A stretch of 64,000 nucleotides of DNA, taken from NCBI GenBank assembly GCA_037127315.1, contig JBBBDQ010000419.1, forward strand, positions 5,977,501 through 6,041,500, given 5' to 3'. Below are positions 9,590 to 21,330 of the stretch, piece by piece (within the stretch, counting starts at the first letter, position 1; each line of letters opens with the position of its first letter). The notes beneath the pieces are model-generated. The model ran no database searches and had not been told where the DNA came from. It saw nothing but the letters and a program-made list of their open reading frames with translations. Source of the DNA: Ascarosepion bandense (taxonomy: Eukaryota > Mollusca > Cephalopoda > Sepiida > Sepiidae). Made by a program: the position numbers and the translations under genes.

Positions 9590-10090
9590 TAATTATATTT
9601 TTAAAGTACTTCCTCCTTAAAAGGATATGTTTTTTTTTAAATTAAACTAGCATTAGAAAAATTAGAATTGGGTCCTACATGGCTTCGATGTAATACAAAA
9701 GGGTTGGAACGTATATCCAAATGTAGGTCTCTTTTATGTTCGTAGATTCACGCTTTTAGATTTCTTGATGTTTCCATATTATATGCGTTATTGCATGGTA
9801 GACACTGTATTATGTAAATTTCGATATTTAAAAAGGTGTTTGACGTTTTTTTAATCTGATAATATATAATATTTGAGGCGGTAGTAACGATTTTAGTAGT
9901 TGGGATAGTTAATTTATTTGTGAGTCCATATGAAAAGATGTTGGAAGGTAGTTTCATGAAATTTGTGTAAATTTTGGGGTATTCGGCGTTTTGGTTTTGT
10001 GGATTTTATAAGCACGTTTTTGGCGCTGAGGATAAATGGTGTGTGTAGTAGACAAGTTTAAATGTTTGATAAATAAATCTCTCTACTTCA
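9590..10090 (-). pseudogene. Penelope-like element GIY-YIG endonuclease remnant
   Basis: On the minus strand a frame reads IEIYIIQCLPCNNAYNMETS, then an in-frame TGA, then IYEHKRDLHL and FVLHRSHVG. This is the pattern of the GIY-YIG nuclease at the C-terminus of Penelope-like retroelements (YxIxCxxC, a Y-x-GET-like segment, R-hairpin, EH). The G of the usual GETSR is M here and the frame has a stop, so it is dead. No reverse transcriptase is recognisable upstream. Confidence 0.6.
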
Positions 10091-11504
10091 GTAAAATAAT
10101 TAGGACTGCATATTCTGAGGATATATATACACCTATAATCAAACTAGATTTTATTCTTTGGTTGTGGTGGGAACAGAAATTAATAAGCTCCTTTTTGTTA
10201 GTATGCTAACAACAAACGTGGTGATTGCGTAACTCTGAATGTGTGGGGGGCTTAGGAACCGAGATTTTTCTGATAAAGCGGGGGTAAAACTCAAATTCAT
10301 GCCCTCTATTTCACTTTCAAGCAATTGGAACACAAGAGAGATTAATTTCAAAACAAAATCAAAGAGTTAATACTAACGTCAATACTACCAGAACAGTGTG
10401 ATTTGTCTGCTCTGATTTTTTTTTCCTATTCTACAATAATTTTTTGAAGCATAGAAAATAAATGCTAAAAAGAAGTTTCTAATTAACGTCTTCCTTCAGA
10501 TATAAAAATGTGACTATTAAGTGTCTTTCCCTCCCTAACAGCATGTTTGTTTCTATCTATCTGATTGCTTTATTTTGTTTGTTTTTCTTTCAAACTGGTC
10601 TGTGTCTGTCTTTAAAATGCTAAGTGAAAAAAAAAAAAAAAAGCAAAGAGAAAAGTCCTGAAGATCAAATCTTATCAAAATCAGAGACTGATCAGTTTCA
10701 TAAATTTTTGAAGCTTATAAAAGCTGGGGGAGTGGGCAACCGAGGGACCAACCAAAATTCAGGAGATCTTTAGCTACTTATGGCCTTCCTCGTAGAACCA
10801 CCAAGAAGTAGGCAGTAAGAATACAGCCACTTATTATTATATAAAATTAGTAACCAATATTAAATACAAGATTTTCCTAGTAACCGACAATATGTACGCG
10901 TGTGCAAAATATTTAATATGCGTATAAAAATAATTTATATGAGTATAAAAATTTTGAAAATAAATGTGTAATTTAAAATTTAAAAATAAAAAAAATTAAA
11001 AGTAAAAAAAAATTTTTAAATTTAAAAATAAGTATGTGTAAATGTTATATGTCACGATAAGCACATTGTCATCGTGCTTAAAGTGTTCGGAACCTAACAT
11101 ATACACATATACATAACGTTTACAAATATCTATTTACAAGTAAAACAAAATTAATTCTTTATAATGGCTAAAAATATAGCCGAATATGTTTGAAAATACA
11201 AAAACTTTGAACAATTTCTATATAATTTGAGTTCTGAAACCCCCCCCAAAAAACCATAAGAACACATGAAAAATTACATAAAAACCTTAATAATAATATC
11301 TTGTCTGTCATTTTTAATGAAACCTGCATAAAAGAGGCACTATATATCAAATAATTTTCTTCAGCCATCAACCCTACACTATTTAACAGTGGAAATGGAG
11401 TTTTGAAAGTTTTTTTTCTTTAAAACAATAGACAGACGCTCACATGATGCCAGCCGCGCGCATCACGTGACAGTATTAAAGAACTCTGAAACGAAAAATT
11501 AAAT
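10091..11504. other. AT-rich stretch, no gene; one small hairpin
   Basis: No coding sequence is recognised. Around 11037-11125 GTAAATGTTATATG and CATATACATAACGTTTAC form an imperfect inverted pair that could be a short fold-back element. Confidence 0.5.
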
Positions 11505-11862
11505 TTATTATTATTTATTATATCTGTTATTTATTATATTATTTATTATTATGATATTTACTATATATGTTATTTATCATATATTTTATATATTTTACTA
11601 TTTAATATATAAGTTATTTATTATATATGTTAACTATGATATTATTTATTATTATGTTATTTATTATGTTATTTTATTATACTATTTATTATTATGTTAT
11701 TTATTTTATATATTATTGATTATATATTTTATTTATTATACTATTTATTTTCATGTTATTTATTATATGTGTTATTTATTATACTATTTATGTTATTTAT
11801 TATACATGTAGACGATAAGTAGCGTTTGATTAATGAAAAGTTGATAAACAGTATCAACAATT
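11505..11862. repeat. AT minisatellite (TTATTTATTATAC-type units), array 1
   Basis: Irregular units such as ATGTTATTTATTATACTATT recur over about 310 bases, followed by a unique-looking flank (GTAGACGATAAGTAGCGTTT ... CAGTATCAACAA). The same array plus flank is found at 13.2-13.74 kb. ORFs in it are artefacts. Confidence 0.85.
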
Positions 11863-11959
11863 TTTCTAAATCATAAAACTGCTTTCGACTTACAATTTGG
11901 CATTTAATCAATAATGTTATTAAACATGTTGCTATAAATCAACTAATAATACATTTATA

Positions 11960-12560
11960 AATCTAGCATTCGTTCAAGGCATTGGATATTGTTGCCACAT
12001 CTAGTCTGGTGCTTCTGCTATGTAAAACACACAAAAACAAATAAAAAAAGCGAAAACAAGAACAAGAAACTTGTTAACAAAACACTTGATAAAATAAAGA
12101 AGAAGAATCTGCAATGTTATTGATTCTAACCTGGCATTTCAGCTTCAGTCGCACCGCCGTAACGCAGCTTTATTGTGCCTTTTCTATAAATATTTTCATG
12201 GTAATTGTTCCGATTAACTTTCCTCTATGGTGCATAAACTTTATGAATTCAAGCGTAGTACTAGTTTGCAAGCAAGGTCTAATCCTTTTACTATTGAAAT
12301 GTAACTGTAAGTTCTATGTTAATAGTTTCTTCTATCGCACTTCTCGCTTGTGAAACTCTCTTTCAGCTTCTTGCTTTTCAGTCAAGTTTGATCTTCAAAA
12401 TTGTAAATGCAATGCCAATCGTTTTCTTCTGTTCTTAATTCCTGTTCTTTTGTTGTCCTCTTTCCTTAATAGTAGCTTTTTTCCATATTCTCTTACACTC
12501 AGTAACTCCTTGCATCTTTGTGGCTTTATAACCTTGTGTTAGATGAAATGATTTTAAAAC
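11960..12560 (+). pseudogene. LINE-B C-terminus and 3' end
   Basis: The first part resembles CIEYCCHIWSGAPAI (compare 60.1 kb). Broken frames then read LCLFYKYFHGNCSD and KFYVNSFFYRTSRLW, the C-terminal motif of this LINE. The 3' end reads TAGATGAAATGATTTTAAAA. Stops and frameshifts throughout. Confidence 0.7.
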
Positions 12561-12657
12561 ATATGTGTCTATCAATAAGCTTGCATTTTAATAATGAAAA
12601 ATTTTGCTATGACAAATTTGTTAATGCACTTTATTCACTAGCGAATATTAACGCCAT

Positions 12658-12727
12658 GCCAGTCAGTCATTTCTCTTTCGAGACATGATCGCCTGAGCGT
12701 GTATCACGTATGTCACTTAACTGACTT
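12658..12727 (+). mobile_element. SINE-1, 3' end only
   Basis: Contains the 3' hairpin region (TCTCTTTCGAGACATGATCG) and the CACTTAACTGACT end; the head is missing. Confidence 0.7.
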
Positions 12728-13206
12728 ATTGCACATTATACAGTGAACATTTTAAATCTAAATTCGGCTAATCATTACATGTTAAGCTACGGACTTATTG
12801 ATCCACACATAAAAGTATGTATGTAAGTGCGAGAATACATATTTTTCAAAAATTATTTACACGTTAGCTTTAAGGATTTAAAAAATAAATTAAAAATGTT
12901 CGATTGAATCCATTACCTAAAAAAATGTCTCTACGGATTCCTATTCCTTATAATTCTCAGTAACATTTGATTATCATCCATCTTTGACCTTTCTTTAAAC
13001 AGTTCTTAATGGTGACTGTTTTTGTTAACAAGGCTCTTGTTCTAGGTTTCTTTTTTTTTGTATTGTTTTGTGTGTGTTTTATGTTTTTTTCGAATCTTTA
13101 ACTTCTTTTCCCAGTGTGTTTTAAATTTAATTAGAAGATTTTACTTTTGAAATTCGATAATAACAATTATAATAGGACATTATAAATTTTAATTAATTTT
13201 TTATTG
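12728..13206. other. AT-rich, nothing recognised
   Basis: No gene or repeat family identified. Confidence 0.5.
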
Positions 13207-13741
13207 AATGTTTTATCTAGATATGCTATTTATTATACTATTATTATGTTATTTATCATACATGTCACTTATTATATATGTTATTTATTATACTATCTTT
13301 TATTATGTTATTTATTTAATATGTTATTTATTATACGATTTTTAAATATTTCATTTATTATATATGGTATTTATTATATATGTTTTTTATTATATATGTT
13401 ACATATTATGTTATTTATTATTATGTCATTTATTATATTTGGTATTTATTATATGTGTTATTTATTAAACTATTTATTATTATGTTATTTATAATATATG
13501 TTATTTATTATACTATTTATTATTATATTATTTATTATTATACTATTTATTATTTTGCTATTTATTATTATGCTATTTATTATAGATGATATTTATTATA
13601 TATGTATTTATTATATATGTTATTTATGATACCATTTTTTATGTTATTCATTATACTATTTACTATCATGTTATTTATTGTACTTGTAGACGATCAGTAG
13701 TGTTTAATCAATGAAAAGTACCAATAAACAGTATCAACAAC
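13207..13741. repeat. AT minisatellite, array 2 with shared flank
   Basis: The same ATGTTATTTATTATACTATT-type units as at 11.5 kb, about 475 bases, followed by the matching flank (GTAGACGATCAGTAGTGTTT ... CAGTATCAACAA). The matching flank shows the two arrays are duplicates rather than independent simple repeats. Confidence 0.85.
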
Positions 13742-13847
13742 TGATTGGCATGGCATTTAAAAATTCTTTGTGTTAGGGTACAGAACAGAGCAGATATGTA
13801 TATTTCGGGAAGCGAGAGAAAAGTGTGTTCAAAAAGTTGGGCTTAAT

Positions 13848-13960
13848 CAAGAGGACCTACTTGGTCGAGCGGTCAAAGTACGTGATATCTAATGACAATT
13901 TCTCTGAGGACACGCAGGACGGTTTCACCTAGAGAACGCAGGTTCGATTGCTGCAGAAGA
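13848..13960 (+). pseudogene. tRNA-like sequence (Leu/Ser type, class II)
   Basis: TTGGTCGAGCGGTCAAAG fits an A box of Leu/Ser tRNAs and GCAGGTTCGATTGCTGC fits a B box; the long spacing suits a variable arm. The acceptor stem does not close well, so I read it as a tRNA pseudogene or the head of a SINE. Confidence 0.4.
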
Positions 13961-14122
13961 AGACATAGTTTTCCAAAAGAATTTCTCGTATATTCAGGCC
14001 GGTAGATGTGAATAAATAAATAAACTGTTTACTAATAAAAACAGAGCATCTACTCAAATAAAAGATTCTATTAAAATAACGTTTAAATAAATACATTTAT
14101 TTGTTTAAATAATTTATTATAA

Positions 14123-14169
<47 letters not shown>

Positions 14170-14559
14170 CTGAAAACTAGTTACATGTTTAAATTTCTAT
14201 TTTGTTGCCAAATTCTTGTTCACAATTATCAGAAAAACTGAAAAAATATGAGGGAAATCATTTTCTTTGCAACTTAGAAAAACCTTAGTTGATTTAAATA
14301 TTTTTTTTTTTGTAATTTACCACTTAACTGAATTAAATATAAATATTTGTCGATAAAATAAATATATGTGAACTGTTAAATATCACAAATTGGGTCGTAT
14401 TCTGTGCAACTAAGTTCATTTGGAAATAGCACTAAGTGTGAAAAAAAGTTTTCATATGACGAATTTCGTCCATTAAAAATTTAGCGGGCGAAAGTGTTGT
14501 TTACATTGATGCAATTTTGACACTAAGCATCATTACAATTCAACACTATACACACACAT
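13961..14559. other. AT-rich stretch with a (TA)n tract
   Basis: A TA run lies at about 14124-14162. No gene is seen. Confidence 0.55.
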
Positions 14560-14566
14560 ATACACT

Positions 14567-14567
<1 letters not shown>

Positions 14568-14658
<91 letters not shown>
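14568..14658. repeat. (TA)n-(TG)n compound microsatellite
   Basis: About 50 bases of TA followed by about 38 bases of TG. Confidence 0.95.
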
Positions 14659-14659
<1 letters not shown>

Positions 14660-14671
14660 CTACACAAAAAT

Positions 14672-14706
14672 TTTCATGTTTCAGAACAATGCCGTTCTTC
14701 TTCAGG
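14672..14706 (-). other. Hammerhead-like core motif
   Basis: Minus strand: CTGAAGA, helix II AGAAC/GTTCT (loop GGCATT), then GAAAC. It sits beside a TA/TG tract like the other Penelope-type ends. Confidence 0.4.
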
Positions 14707-14984
14707 GGATATTTTAAAATAAACGGTAAAATGATTTATTTTGAAAATATAAGATGAATTCATGGTTATTTAGAAAATTGGGGGTGGTAGTTAAAGAAAA
14801 TGCTTTAAGTGTGTCAATATTGTTCAATCAAAAATGAGAATTATGTAGCCATGGAGTTTTAACATTTGGGTCGTGAAAGGAAGCAAAATAGCCCGGTGTC
14901 TAGACATATCAATTTTTACTTTTGTCTGGATAAGATACATAGTGGGACCATAGATTTTTTATATGGGTAGACAATAATTTTTAA
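14707..14984. other. AT-rich, nothing recognised
   Basis: No gene or repeat family identified. Confidence 0.45.
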
Positions 14985-15247
14985 CAGTCAGTTAAGTGTT
15001 ATATGTGATGCACGCTTGAGCTGGGCAGAAGATTATCCTGCAGCAGGTTGTCATTGCTTTCTGCGGTAGACTGGTTGCCAACCAAGGCTATAGAACCCAA
15101 GCTGTCTTATTATTTGATCCATAACTGGAGGGAAGAGACAGATTAATACCTTTGCGTAAGTGAATGTGGGGAATTCAACTGGAATTCGAACTCGGCTCCC
15201 CGATTTCTCGTTCCAAGCTGATATCCACTGCACCACAACGCACGCAC
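14985..15247 (-). mobile_element. SINE-1 copy
   Basis: Minus-strand copy from GCGTTGTGGTGCAGTGGATA (near 15240) to the CACTTAACTGACTG-type end. The 3' hairpin region is deleted (the sequence jumps from GCTTGAG to CTGGGCAG). Confidence 0.85.
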
Positions 15248-15457
15248 AATAAAAATAAATGCCACTCCTTAGCACTCTCCATAGCTTACCTTTCCTTATA
15301 CAGTTAGCTTTAATAATATTTTGCAGCGTTCTTAAATTTACAATTTGAATACTTAACGAAATTGTTCCTACATTTTACTTCTTAGCATTTACCTTGCTAA
15401 AGTCCCACAAGGGACGAAACACATTGGTATTGTAAAATTTTCCTTTTGTCTTTATAT

Positions 15458-15462
<5 letters not shown>
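15248..15462. other. AT-rich stretch with a hammerhead-like helix
   Basis: AGTCCCACAAGGGACGAAAC at 15401-15420 keeps a 5 bp helix II (GTCCC/GGGAC) and GAAAC, but the CTGANGA box is decayed. Nothing else recognised. Confidence 0.4.

Positions 15463-15519
<57 letters not shown>
15463..15519. repeat. (TG)n microsatellite
   Basis: About 56 bases of uninterrupted TG repeat. Confidence 0.95.
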
Positions 15520-15520
<1 letters not shown>

Positions 15521-15804
15521 TATGTACGCGAATATTTGTAGTATACATACATATATTCACGTATTTATATACAACAGGAACGCTGAAAGACATATAGATC
15601 TTTGTATTCCTTTCTTTTTTGAATCCTGCCAAAAAAGTGTATATTCTAAGTATTTGTAATGTAATAGAAGATATACTTTGGACTTTTTTTTTTGTCAGAG
15701 ACTTTTTAAAAGATTTTAGAATAATTTTCTTGTAAACAAATACACGCAATGTCTAAAAGATTTTAAAAATAACTCCCCTACTGAATAAAGAGACCAGGAG
15801 AATC

Positions 15805-15808
<4 letters not shown>
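15520..15808. other. Nothing recognised
   Basis: AT-rich with no identifiable element. Confidence 0.45.

Positions 15809-15871
<63 letters not shown>
15809..15871. repeat. (GA)n microsatellite
   Basis: About 60 bases of GA repeat. Confidence 0.95.
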
Positions 15872-15876
<5 letters not shown>

Positions 15877-17795
15877 AAAGGACAATAGAAAGAGGAGTTG
15901 ATTCGACTCAAAGGTGAAAAAAATTGAAATTGCCATAAATATGACAGATATTTAGAAGAAAGAAAAATGAACGATGGCAAAGAAACATTGAATGTATAAT
16001 TAATAAACCTTGTAAAAGTTGTTGACTCCCTTTTTTTGTAACTTCCTTTATAAGATTTGTAATCCTATACCAAATGTTTGTCTTTTTTCTGACATATGAT
16101 TACAGCTATATCTGTTTCTTGTTTTATTTTAATTTTTGATTAGCATATCAATGTCTCTTGAATTTTATTTATTTATTTATCCAATTATTTATTTAAATTC
16201 TTTACCATTTTCCTAATGTCCCCGCTTAGAGTTTTTTTTCCAGAATTTTTCTTTTTACCAAAAACATTTTATTATATTTCTTTAAAGATTTTTTAAGCAT
16301 GAGGGTGCGTTTTGAAATACAATTATAAGATTTTAAAATATTTTTGAGAGAAAGTAAGCAAATTTAGACAACAAAAACAGTAGATAAATTTTGAAAAAAT
16401 ATAGTGATTAAGTAATGAATATTATAGTTTAAAAAAAAAAGATAAATTTGTCAGTCCTGCATTCACTGATTATGGCTGGTGTCTACATATATAGAAAGCT
16501 ATACACATTGGCAACCAATGCTCTAAATATGTTAATTAAAAACAAAACGAAGTGCTCGCTTATAAACTGACTCACTTAACTCAAGCCGACAAACAAACAA
16601 ACAAAAATGCTCACGGATCAAATTCTTGGCAAGCAAAAAGAAATAAGAAAAAAAGTACCTTTTTTTTATTTATCTGTTTATTTCTCTATCATTTTTCTTG
16701 TTTGCTTTTGGCGGTGAAGAATATAAAGTTTTACGGAACCAACTAAATGATATGGACGTGAAATGAACTTTCAATACACTGTGTGTGCGTGCTTTCAAAA
16801 GACGTTTAACTGTTTATTTATATCGATAAGAAAGTTGAAGACTGCTTAAGCAAAACAAAAACAAACATAAGAGAAGAAAAGAAAAAAAAGGACAGAAGCC
16901 AATACACAATTATTAATTATACATTCATTGTTTTCTTACGTCTCTTTATTCTTCTTCCTAATTTAGAATGAATAAGTGACCCCTTGAGGTCACCATCGCT
17001 TATTTTAATAGTTTGAAGTTTTACTTTTTAATGTAATAAAAGTTGTGTTTCTCTGGTGTTCCATAGCAAAAGTTTCAAAAACAACAGCTTTAATTATGAA
17101 AAATTATACGAAAAAGAGAAAGATTTTCCCCTTTGTGCTGAAGATCTTTTTTGTATATATTGCACGTATATATAGCGAGTAAATATATTAAGCATATTAA
17201 CGAGTCGCCTTGTTGAGGTCAAAAAGAAAACGTGAAAAAATCTATAAGTAGACAATGCTTTTTAACAGAGTGCAATGCTCAGAGGCAGATTTAAGCTGTT
17301 TACCTCGTGTGTTTATTTCATTAGCTTCAATTGATTAAGAAGCGAAAACAGTTTAATTCGGTACTTTTCATTCTTTTCTTTCAAAGATTATTCTTAATTT
17401 GTTTTTATTTTTTATGTTTATATAAGGAAAGATTTAATACAAAAGCTATGATGCTCGATTTAGAAATACCTCACTTTCACCGGAACTTCTAGAAAAGCAA
17501 ACAAAGGCATGAATTTCGTTTAATTGTTTAAACTACTTAAAAAATTACCTAATCTCGCCTATTAAAGTGGGTGGCGTGGTGGGAGTGGAGAAACATTTTA
17601 CAGATAATAATAACTGCTAAAATTTGAGAAAAATATAACCGCAAGTTCTTTGTTGAGAGTTTCCGCTCTCGTAGTTAAATGTATTTTTTATTATTAATTA
17701 TTACTTTCGAATATGTGCAAACTACAAGCTACTAAAAAATTGTACATTTTGTTTCGACTTTGAAAGAACAATGTGAACGTTGCAATTATTTTCTT
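15872..17795. other. AT-rich stretch, no gene or repeat recognised
   Basis: About 1.9 kb with only short open frames. A decayed Penelope-type end (TTGTACATTTTGTTTCGAC) lies at about 17740-17760. This is the longest stretch in the first half of the window without an identified element. Confidence 0.5.
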
Positions 17796-17799
17796 AGTT

Positions 17800-17862
17800 C
17801 ATAGATAGATAGATAGATAGATAGGTGGATACTAGCACAATATATATATATATATATATATA
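17800..17862. repeat. (GATA)n and (TA)n microsatellites
   Basis: Five GATA-type units near 17803-17824, then a TA run at about 17840-17862. Confidence 0.9.
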
Positions 17863-17879
17863 TGCACACGCATATACAA

Positions 17880-18612
17880 AGAGCGATGGATAAATTGTCA
17901 TCTATACTATGCAAAAATGAAAATAAAACTGACATCTCATTTTAACAGATATATTTAAGAACATTACACAGAAATATATTTGCAATATGAGAGAGTAAAT
18001 TTATTCAATAAAAACGCCATTTACTTCAACCCTGACCTCCAGAATTTCGGAATCTCCTGCTTTTATTCTGGACGTTCTCTTTGTTTGAGTTGGTGAAAGC
18101 TATTATAATCCTTGCCCCTCACTTCATCTTTATTATTGCAAGAAGTTATGTTGGTCCCTCGCACAACTGCGACCGACACATAATTTCCAAGGGTTTTGCA
18201 ATCTGGGGAGTTACGGATTATTTGGTCGCAGAAATTGTGTGACAGCCATGACTGGATACTCATGCTTGTGTGGCATGGTGCAGAGTCCTATTGTCAGACA
18301 TAGAGTCTTTCAGCACCTACCCGCTTTACTCAGGACAGCACAACACCCTCAAGGTACTTGATGCAGTCTCCGTGTTGAGTCTGAGATCCTCACCAACAAA
18401 TTCAGGAGTTCTTTTCTTATCAGAGCGGTCACACTGATTTTACTGAGCTGCCGTACCTTCGTAATCACCATTAGACTCATCCAACTCTTTCCGAATCCTC
18501 TGCACTGTCCTCAGATTGACACTATTCTCAGTTTAACACTGTCCTCAGATTAACGTATTGAAGCTTCGGCACAAAGATTACAACATGCCGTTTTCAAATG
18601 TATCGCACTTCA
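17880..18612 (-). pseudogene. MLE-A: decayed mariner-like transposase
   Basis: On the minus strand the 5' part holds GGCATGTTGTAATC, as in the fragments at 4.5 and 21.1 kb. Broken frames then read RIRKELDESNGDYEG and a C-terminal segment with NSPDC. The downstream order (acidic NSPDC, DEV/DEL helix, AFTNSNKE-like) resembles the end of mariner-superfamily transposases. Many stops. One end carries GATGGATAAATTGTC near 17885, comparable to GACGGGTAAATTGTTG at 6.35 kb. Confidence 0.55.
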
Positions 18613-18784
18613 CGACTGTCTACTCTTCCTAAAAAAAAACCCATAAATAAGTACACACACAAAATAAATAAGGAACCTGTCTTAAACTAAGCTACCTCTC
18701 CCAACCCAAGCCCACATTCACTTAAACATCATATCACCATAAATAAACCGTTTTCAGCATTTAATTTTCATTTCAATTTATCAC

Positions 18785-18815
18785 CCGATGAGTAGCGCAC
18801 GTAACAGCTTCGAAA
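18785..18815 (+). other. Decayed hammerhead-like core
   Basis: CCGATGA then a weak helix (AGC/GCT) then CGAAACGTG and a TTTTTGTAGTAATATG block like that at the 3.6 and 55.5 kb motifs. Confidence 0.3.
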
Positions 18816-18839
18816 CGTGAAAATATTTTTGTAGTAATA

Positions 18840-18871
18840 TGATGAATTTATAAACCATTGTAACAACGATT

Positions 18872-18929
<58 letters not shown>

Positions 18930-19039
18930 GCACTCTTTATAAAAGTAAATGCATGAACAACAGGTTAAAAAACCTACGAGTTCTACAACTTAGTTACAAT
19001 TACTATATATATATATATTGTAATGGTTGTTATAATGGT

Positions 19040-19081
<42 letters not shown>

Positions 19082-19089
19082 AACCACTC

Positions 19090-19132
<43 letters not shown>

Positions 19133-19140
19133 AGTGGTTC
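18840..19140. repeat. (TA)n tracts framed by two inverted pairs
   Basis: TA runs at about 18876-18926, 19003-19019, 19045-19079 and 19091-19125. TAAACCATTGTAAC (18852) is inverted as GTTATAATGGTTTA (19029), and GAACCACTCGT (19080) is inverted as ACAAGTGGTTCG (19130). They look like stacked Penelope-type or fold-back ends. Confidence 0.6.
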
Positions 19141-19268
19141 GTGCCGTCAAAAATGACAGCAAAATATTTATGTTCGTCATCTAAATGTGAGAAAAGTATT
19201 ATGATGTTTCTGTTTTTAATTCTTCTACTTCTTGTAACTTCTTGTGTTTTAGTTGCATTGCTGCTTTG

Positions 19269-19557
19269 TGTGCGTTGTGGTGCATTGGATATCGGCTCTG
19301 AACGAGTTCGAATTTCAGTTGAATTCATTGCATTCACTTCCGCACAAATACCCTTAGGAAAGGTATTAATCCGTCTCTTCCTTCCAGTTATAGGTTAAAT
19401 AACAGGACAGATTGGGTTCTATAGCCTTGGCTGGCAACCAGTCTACCGCAGAAAGCAATGGCAACCTACTGCGGGATAATCTTCTGCCCAGTCAGTCATG
19501 TCTCTTTTGAGATATGGTTGCCTAAGCGTGTATCACGTATGGCACTTAACTGACTGA
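19269..19557 (+). mobile_element. SINE-1 copy
   Basis: Full-length apart from a small deletion in the tRNA-like head (GAACGAGTTCGAATTTC lacks the segment between the boxes). It ends CACTTAACTGACTGACCG. Confidence 0.85.
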
Positions 19558-19850
19558 CCGTATTTAATCTAGTTATGATATCTAAAATATCAATAATCGT
19601 ATATAACTACGTTACAATATAATTCAATTTTGATTTAGTTTCATTATATCTATAGTTTATAATCCAATTTCTGGAAAGACGGAATTATGAAGTCGTTTGA
19701 ATGATGACAAGAAGTAATGATGAATGCCGTAAATATGTACTACACTGAATTTAATATCTAAAATTTAAAAGAAATATTTTTACTCAACAAAGAGAACGAC
19801 GTTTAATATTGGGAAATCAAATATTTAACATTATATATATTATTTTTTAT
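19558..19850. other. Nothing recognised
   Basis: AT-rich. The segment near 19560-19675 resembles one at 21615-21730 (TATGATATCTAAAATATCAA), an unlabelled repeat pair. Confidence 0.45.
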
Positions 19851-20090
19851 TTAAATAACCATCACCCTTCTCTTTTCTCTTTGACTCGCATCCTTTCCAT
19901 TACAACTGTTGTATCATGTTCTTCTCCCATTCCAATCAACTCTCATGAAGCTCTCTTCACACCAGTTCTCTCATTCTTCTCTTACCCATTCTCTGACACC
20001 CTCTGTAACTTGTTCTTCCTTCTCCTCACTCTTATGTAACTCATTGCGCACTACTGCCTTGCTTGGGATGAAATGATTATAAAAAAAAAA
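19851..20090 (+). mobile_element. LINE-B 3' end
   Basis: Pyrimidine-rich 3' UTR ending GCCTTGCTTGGGATGAAATG and ATTATAAAAAAAAAA. No coding sequence remains. Confidence 0.65.
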
Positions 20091-20098
20091 CTAATCTA

Positions 20099-20834
20099 TC
20101 TAAACTTATTTATAAATGGATCTTTGTCTGTGTGTGTGTGTATGTGTGTGTGTGTGTGTGTGTGACCGTTACCTATAGACTGCGAAACGGCTGAACCGAT
20201 TTTCTTGAAAATTTACACAGTTGTACTATAAGCGTCTGCGAGTGTTCTTACCTAGGTTTTGTGTCGAGGTACCCCCGATAAATATTGAAAATCGATAATA
20301 GAAAAAATCGGGTTATAGAAGGAGTGGTCCGATTTTAATCAAATTTGATACACTCATAGACAAAGACATAAGAAACGATATTAAGAAGTCTCAAGGTTGC
20401 AGTTCTTACAAGCGTGCAGAAAATCGATCATATATATATATAAAAGGCAAGATGTTTGTGTGTGTGTGACTGTCTATCTGCCTGTATGTCTCAATTTTTT
20501 TTCAGCCATTTTATTTTAGATTTTGCTTCGGGTTTGGCTCTAAGTAGGCACAATTGTAGTTCTTAGTCTCAGCTATCATACCATTTACTCAGAGGACTTA
20601 TTTAGCCTTCAAAATTCAGTTTACGTCGAAAAAACTTATTAGATATCGATACTAGGAAATCAAAATTTGACTTACATCCATTCATTTTTCTTTCAGTCTA
20701 CGGTTTTGCTTTAACTGGAAACAACTATTGCTTTTTAGTCTTTCATGCCAACGTCCAAAGAGTCTGAGCTCCAGGACCATGGATTAGTTTTAAAACTTTC
20801 ATTACACCCGAGCAATGCCGGGCTATACTGCTAG
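20099..20834 (+). mobile_element. Helitron-like non-autonomous element, copy 2 (best preserved)
   Basis: It begins TCTAAACTTATTTATAAATG after an A and ends CTAG before a T. About 10 bases inside the 3' end, CCCGAGCAATGCCGGG forms a hairpin with one bulged A. 5' TC, 3' hairpin plus CTAG, and no target duplication are Helitron features. Contains a (TG)n tract near the 5' end. About 736 bp; no ORF of note. Confidence 0.65.
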
Positions 20835-20863
20835 TATAATTATAATAGCTAATAAATAAAACC

Positions 20864-20968
20864 TTGATAAAATCCAAAGAAAGAAACAGCAATATTTTTG
20901 GTCCCGATCTTGCAGCTAGGCTTCAGTCACTTATCCACCGCTGTAAGGTTGCCTTTCTGTATCTTTTC
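20864..20968 (+). pseudogene. LINE-B C-terminal fragment, split by MLE-A
   Basis: Reads FGPDLAARLQSLIHRC, the region just after the LINE-B reverse transcriptase. Its continuation is at about 21331. Confidence 0.65.
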
Positions 20969-21330
20969 TACCGGATGCAATGGGTAAATTATCCCCGTTT
21001 TATATTTTTAATTTCGCGCATGTGCGTATTTTTTTTTTTTTTGTCGACTGCACAGTATTGTTGGGTCAGTTGGACACCGTCTGTGAGAAAAATCGCACAA
21101 TGACGCAATTCCTTCCTCCAGACATTTGGAAATAGCATACTATACTGCTTGGCATTTGTGCCGGAAGCTCCAATACGAAAATTTTGGGGCGTTTAGGTGT
21201 CAATCTGAGGCCACTGCAGAGGATTCGGAAAGAGTTGGATGATATATCTAGTTAACATCATGGTGTTTGGAGTGATCACTAGTGTCTCCATTTTTCTTCC
21301 CACAGGGTCTCAGACTCAATACGCTTTTGA
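20969..21330 (+). pseudogene. MLE-A mariner-like fragment nested in LINE-B
   Basis: Starts near GGGTAAATTATCCCCG, passes through the GGGTCAGTTGGACACCGT block and then broken transposase frames (LQRIRKELDD; NIMVFGVITS), which are mariner-superfamily motifs preceding the second catalytic residue. The 3' part is missing. Confidence 0.55.

Noticed and set aside
11551..11811. 86-codon Ile/Tyr-rich ORF
   Set aside because: Translation of the AT minisatellite.
15811..15980. Ser/Leu-repeat ORF
   Set aside because: Translation of the (GA)n microsatellite.
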